A DNA stretch of 64,000 bases. It comes from Pseudoflavonifractor sp050943825 (lineage in GTDB: Bacteria > Bacillota > Clostridia > Oscillospirales > Oscillospiraceae). The notes under the pieces are model-generated. The model was not told where the DNA came from, ran no database searches, and saw only the letters and a list, made by a program, of their open reading frames with translations. Below, piece by piece: positions 62,063-64,000 of the stretch; position 1 is the stretch's first letter, and the number at the start of each line of letters is the position of its first letter. Made by a program: the position numbers and the translations under genes. The stretch lies in the NCBI RefSeq assembly GCF_050943825.1, contig NZ_JBMNPX010000009.1, positions 41,770-105,769 on the forward strand, given 5' to 3'.

Positions 62063-62108
62063 CGCAGCACAGTCATTGCAGAAGCTTGAAAGGAGCGAGC
62101 ATTTTACC

Positions 62109-62645
62109 ATGTCTGAGAAAAAAGGATTTGCCTCCTGGCTCTTTGGAAAGAAAAAGGGCGCGGAAGAGGTCCCCGCTGAGGAGCCCGGCGTGGAGCGCCT
62201 GGGCAGCCCCCTGACCGGCAAGGTCATCGGGATTGAGCAGGTGTCCGACCAGGTCTTTGCCGATAAGATCCTGGGCGACGGCGTGGCCGTGATCCCCGCC
62301 GACGGCAAGGTGTACGCCCCTGCCGACGGCACCGTGGAGAACCTGCTGGAGAGCCATCACGCCGTGTGCCTCCTCACCACCGGCGGCGCCGAGCTGCTGA
62401 TCCACGTGGGCAAGGACACCGTGGCCCTGGGCGGCAAGCATTTTGCCGCCCACGTGAAGGAGGGCGACAAGGTCAAGCGGGGTCAGCTGCTGCTGTCCTT
62501 TGAGCGTGAGGCCCTGCTGGCCCAGGGCTTCGACCTGGCCACTCCCGTGGTGGTGAGCAACGGCGACGAGTTCGTCATGGAAAAGGCGGAGGGCGGCGAG
62601 GTCCGTCCCGGCGACACCATCATCACCCTGACCAAGCGGGCCTGA
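62109..62645 (+). CDS. PTS EIIA component, glucose (Crr) type
   Basis: A 178-residue soluble phosphocarrier. After about 30 flexible residues comes the EIIA-Glc domain with GDGVAVIPADGKVYAPADGTV and the phosphorylated His99 in ELLIHVGKDTV; His83/84 (ESHHAV) is the second active-site histidine. The start ATG is preceded by AAAGGAG. It probably passes phosphate from the HPr encoded next to the EIIBC (MurP) encoded divergently, which lacks its own EIIA. Confidence 0.92.
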   Translation: MSEKKGFASWLFGKKKGAEEVPAEEPGVERLGSPLTGKVIGIEQVSDQVFADKILGDGVAVIPADGKVYAPADGTVENLLESHHAVCLLTTGGAELLIHVGKDTVALGGKHFAAHVKEGDKVKRGQLLLSFEREALLAQGFDLATPVVVSNGDEFVMEKAEGGEVRPGDTIITLTKRA

Positions 62646-62679
62646 CCTACATCTATAATATAAAAAGAGGTATTCTGAT

Positions 62680-62937
62680 ATGATTCAGTTCCAGTACACC
62701 ATTACCGATCCCAACGGGCTCCATGCCCGTCCCGCCGGCCTGCTGGTGAAGGAGGCCCAGAAGTTCTCCAGCACCGTGAAACTGACCCGGGGTGAGAAGA
62801 GCGCCGACCTGAAGCGGCTCTTTGCCATCATGGGCATGGGCGTCAAGTGCGGCGAGACCGTGGAGGTGGCCGTGGACGGCGCCGACGAGGCTGAGGCCGC
62901 CCAGACCCTGGAGAAGTTCTTCCAGGGGAACTTTTAA
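62680..62937 (+). CDS. HPr-like phosphocarrier without the Ser46 site
   Basis: An 85-residue HPr with the catalytic His15 in the classic NGLHARPAG loop, so it can carry phosphate from EI to EIIA. The Ser46 region of Gram-positive HPr (NLKSIMG) reads DLKRLFA: residue 46 is arginine. HPr kinase could therefore not phosphorylate it and it could not act as CcpA co-repressor in the usual way. It lies 35 nt after the EIIA gene and 15 nt before the EI gene. It may be a second, dedicated HPr. Confidence 0.92.
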   Translation: MIQFQYTITDPNGLHARPAGLLVKEAQKFSSTVKLTRGEKSADLKRLFAIMGMGVKCGETVEVAVDGADEAEAAQTLEKFFQGNF

Positions 62938-62951
62938 AGGAGGCGCTTGTC

Positions 62952-64000
62952 ATGACGGTACTGCACGGTGAAGGTGTGTCCCGGGGCGTGGCCTCGGGCA
63001 ATCTGCGCTTCCTCCGCCGGGACGCCCAGGCTCAGCCCCGCCGGGAGGTGGCTGACGCTGAGGCCGAGGTGCTCCGCTTCGACCAGGCCCGGGAAGGAGC
63101 CATGGAGCAGCTGGGCGCCCTCTATGAGGAGACCTGCGCCAAGCTGGGCGAGGAGAAGGCTCTCCTGTTCCAGATCCACCAGATGATGCTGGAGGACCTG
63201 GACTACTGCGAATCCATCACCGGCATGATCCGGGATGAACACGTCAACGCGGAATACGCGGTGGACCAGACCGCCGCCCAGTTTTCCGAGATGTTCGCCC
63301 AGATGGACGACGACTATATGAAGGAGCGGGCCGCCGACGTGCTGGACGTGTCCCGGCGGGTCATCCGCCTGCTCACCGGCCAGGAGGACGAGGAGCTGGG
63401 CGGCAGCGAGCCCTGCATCATCGCCGCCGACGACCTGGTGCCCAGTGAGACCGCCCGGCTGGACCAGAACAAGGTGCTGGGCTTTATCACCGCCCAGGGC
63501 TCCTCCAACTCCCACACCGCCATCTTTGCCCGCACCATGGGTATCCCGGCTGTGGTGGGCCTGGGGGACAGCCTGCTGGAGGATTTTGACGGCAAGAACG
63601 TGTTTGTGGACGGCGCCTCCGGCGAGGTCTTTGTGGACCCGGACGCCCGGACCACCGCGGAGCTGGAGAGCCGCCGGGACCAGGAGGCGGCCCACCGCCG
63701 CTATCCGGACACCTTCCGTGGCCGTGAGGCCGTCACCCCCGACGGCCGCCGGGTGCTGGTGTGCGCCAACATCGGCGCACCCAAGGATCTGGAGGCCGTT
63801 CTGGGCGCCGACGCCGACGGCATCGGTCTGTTCCGCAGCGAGTTCCTCTACCTGGGCCGGGACAACTATCCCCCCGAGGAGGACCAGTACCAGGCCTACC
63901 GCCAGGTGCTGGAGGCCATGGACGGCCGCATGGTGGTCATCCGCACCCTGGACATCGGCGCCGACAAGCAGGCCGATTACTTCGAGCTGCCCAAGGAGGA
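62952..64000 (+). CDS. ptsI: PTS enzyme I (phosphoenolpyruvate-protein phosphotransferase), C-terminus beyond window
   Basis: About 349 residues are visible. The N-terminal HPr-binding helical domain (about 25-145) is followed by the phosphohistidine domain with GSSNSHTAIFARTMGIPAV (His188) and the start of the PEP-binding barrel (GIGLFRSEFLYLGR and RTLDIGADK). AAAGGAGG precedes the ATG. It completes an EIIA-HPr-EI operon. Whether it is the only enzyme I of the cell or a specialised copy cannot be seen from here. Confidence 0.93.
   Translation, partial: MTVLHGEGVSRGVASGNLRFLRRDAQAQPRREVADAEAEVLRFDQAREGAMEQLGALYEETCAKLGEEKALLFQIHQMMLEDLDYCESITGMIRDEHVNAEYAVDQTAAQFSEMFAQMDDDYMKERAADVLDVSRRVIRLLTGQEDEELGGSEPCIIAADDLVPSETARLDQNKVLGFITAQGSSNSHTAIFARTMGIPAVVGLGDSLLEDFDGKNVFVDGASGEVFVDPDARTTAELESRRDQEAAHRRYPDTFRGREAVTPDGRRVLVCANIGAPKDLEAVLGADADGIGLFRSEFLYLGRDNYPPEEDQYQAYRQVLEAMDGRMVVIRTLDIGADKQADYFELPKE

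Noticed and set aside
61936..62108. T-box or LicT/GlcT antiterminator site
   Set aside because: No T-box consensus and no RAT-like imperfect palindrome overlapping the terminator could be found by eye.

Overview
The window comes from the chromosome of a high-GC, low-oxygen-adapted Clostridia bacterium, most likely a gut member of the Oscillospirales (the Flavonifractor / Lawsonibacter / Intestinimonas kind). This is inferred from Gram-positive-type lipoproteins, S-layer homology domains, RpiR/LacI/AraC sugar regulons, clostridial flavoprotein and Fe-S enzymes, and strong GGAGG ribosome binding sites. No rRNA, tRNA, transposase or phage gene was seen. Nearly all the DNA is made of catabolic operons, each next to its own regulator.

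Layout: (1) 1-7.8 kb, alpha-galactoside uptake and cleavage: PfkB sugar kinase (cut by the window edge), AraC regulator, GH36 alpha-galactosidase, ABC importer (two permeases and a lipoprotein) and a DUF624 membrane protein. (2) 7.9-13.9 kb, purine use: NCS2 permease preceded by a structured leader RNA, three-subunit molybdenum xanthine dehydrogenase, Crp/Fnr-type regulator. (3) 13.9-15.1 kb, a non-coding stretch holding a decayed three-repeat type I-E-like CRISPR remnant with no cas genes, followed by AT-rich promoter DNA. (4) 15.1-24.1 kb, peptide uptake: Dpp/Opp-type ABC system, M42 aminopeptidase, a DUF4438-like protein and a MATE exporter, then an RpiR regulator. (5) 25.1-34.8 kb, a LysR-controlled six-gene redox operon that mixes nickel chaperones HypB and HypA with four flavin/iron-sulfur oxidoreductases, one of them an old-yellow-enzyme-type ene-reductase. 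No nickel enzyme lies nearby, and this is the best candidate for an undescribed system. (6) 34.8-41.0 kb, a surface pair: an SLH-anchored protein with a possible cohesin-like domain, and a dockerin-bearing M60 metallopeptidase broken by one in-frame TAG. (7) 41.3-56.3 kb, a LacI-controlled ABC importer with a DraG-like ADP-ribosylglycohydrolase, an atypical PfkB protein, a double-SIS protein, nucleoside phosphorylases and a nucleoside hydrolase, followed by a UroD-like / DUF624 / MFS group. (8) 56.3-64 kb, N-acetylmuramic acid (MurNAc) recovery: MurQ, MurP, MupG, HAD phosphatase and NagB, divergent from a dedicated EIIA-HPr-EI phosphotransfer set whose HPr lacks the regulatory Ser46.

Taken together the region suits a bacterium living on host- and microbe-derived leftovers: plant alpha-galactosides, purines and nucleosides, peptides, mucin-type glycoproteins and peptidoglycan amino sugars. 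Promoters described are -35/-10 pairs with 17-nt spacing read by eye. Functions are assigned by motif recognition only; no database search was possible.
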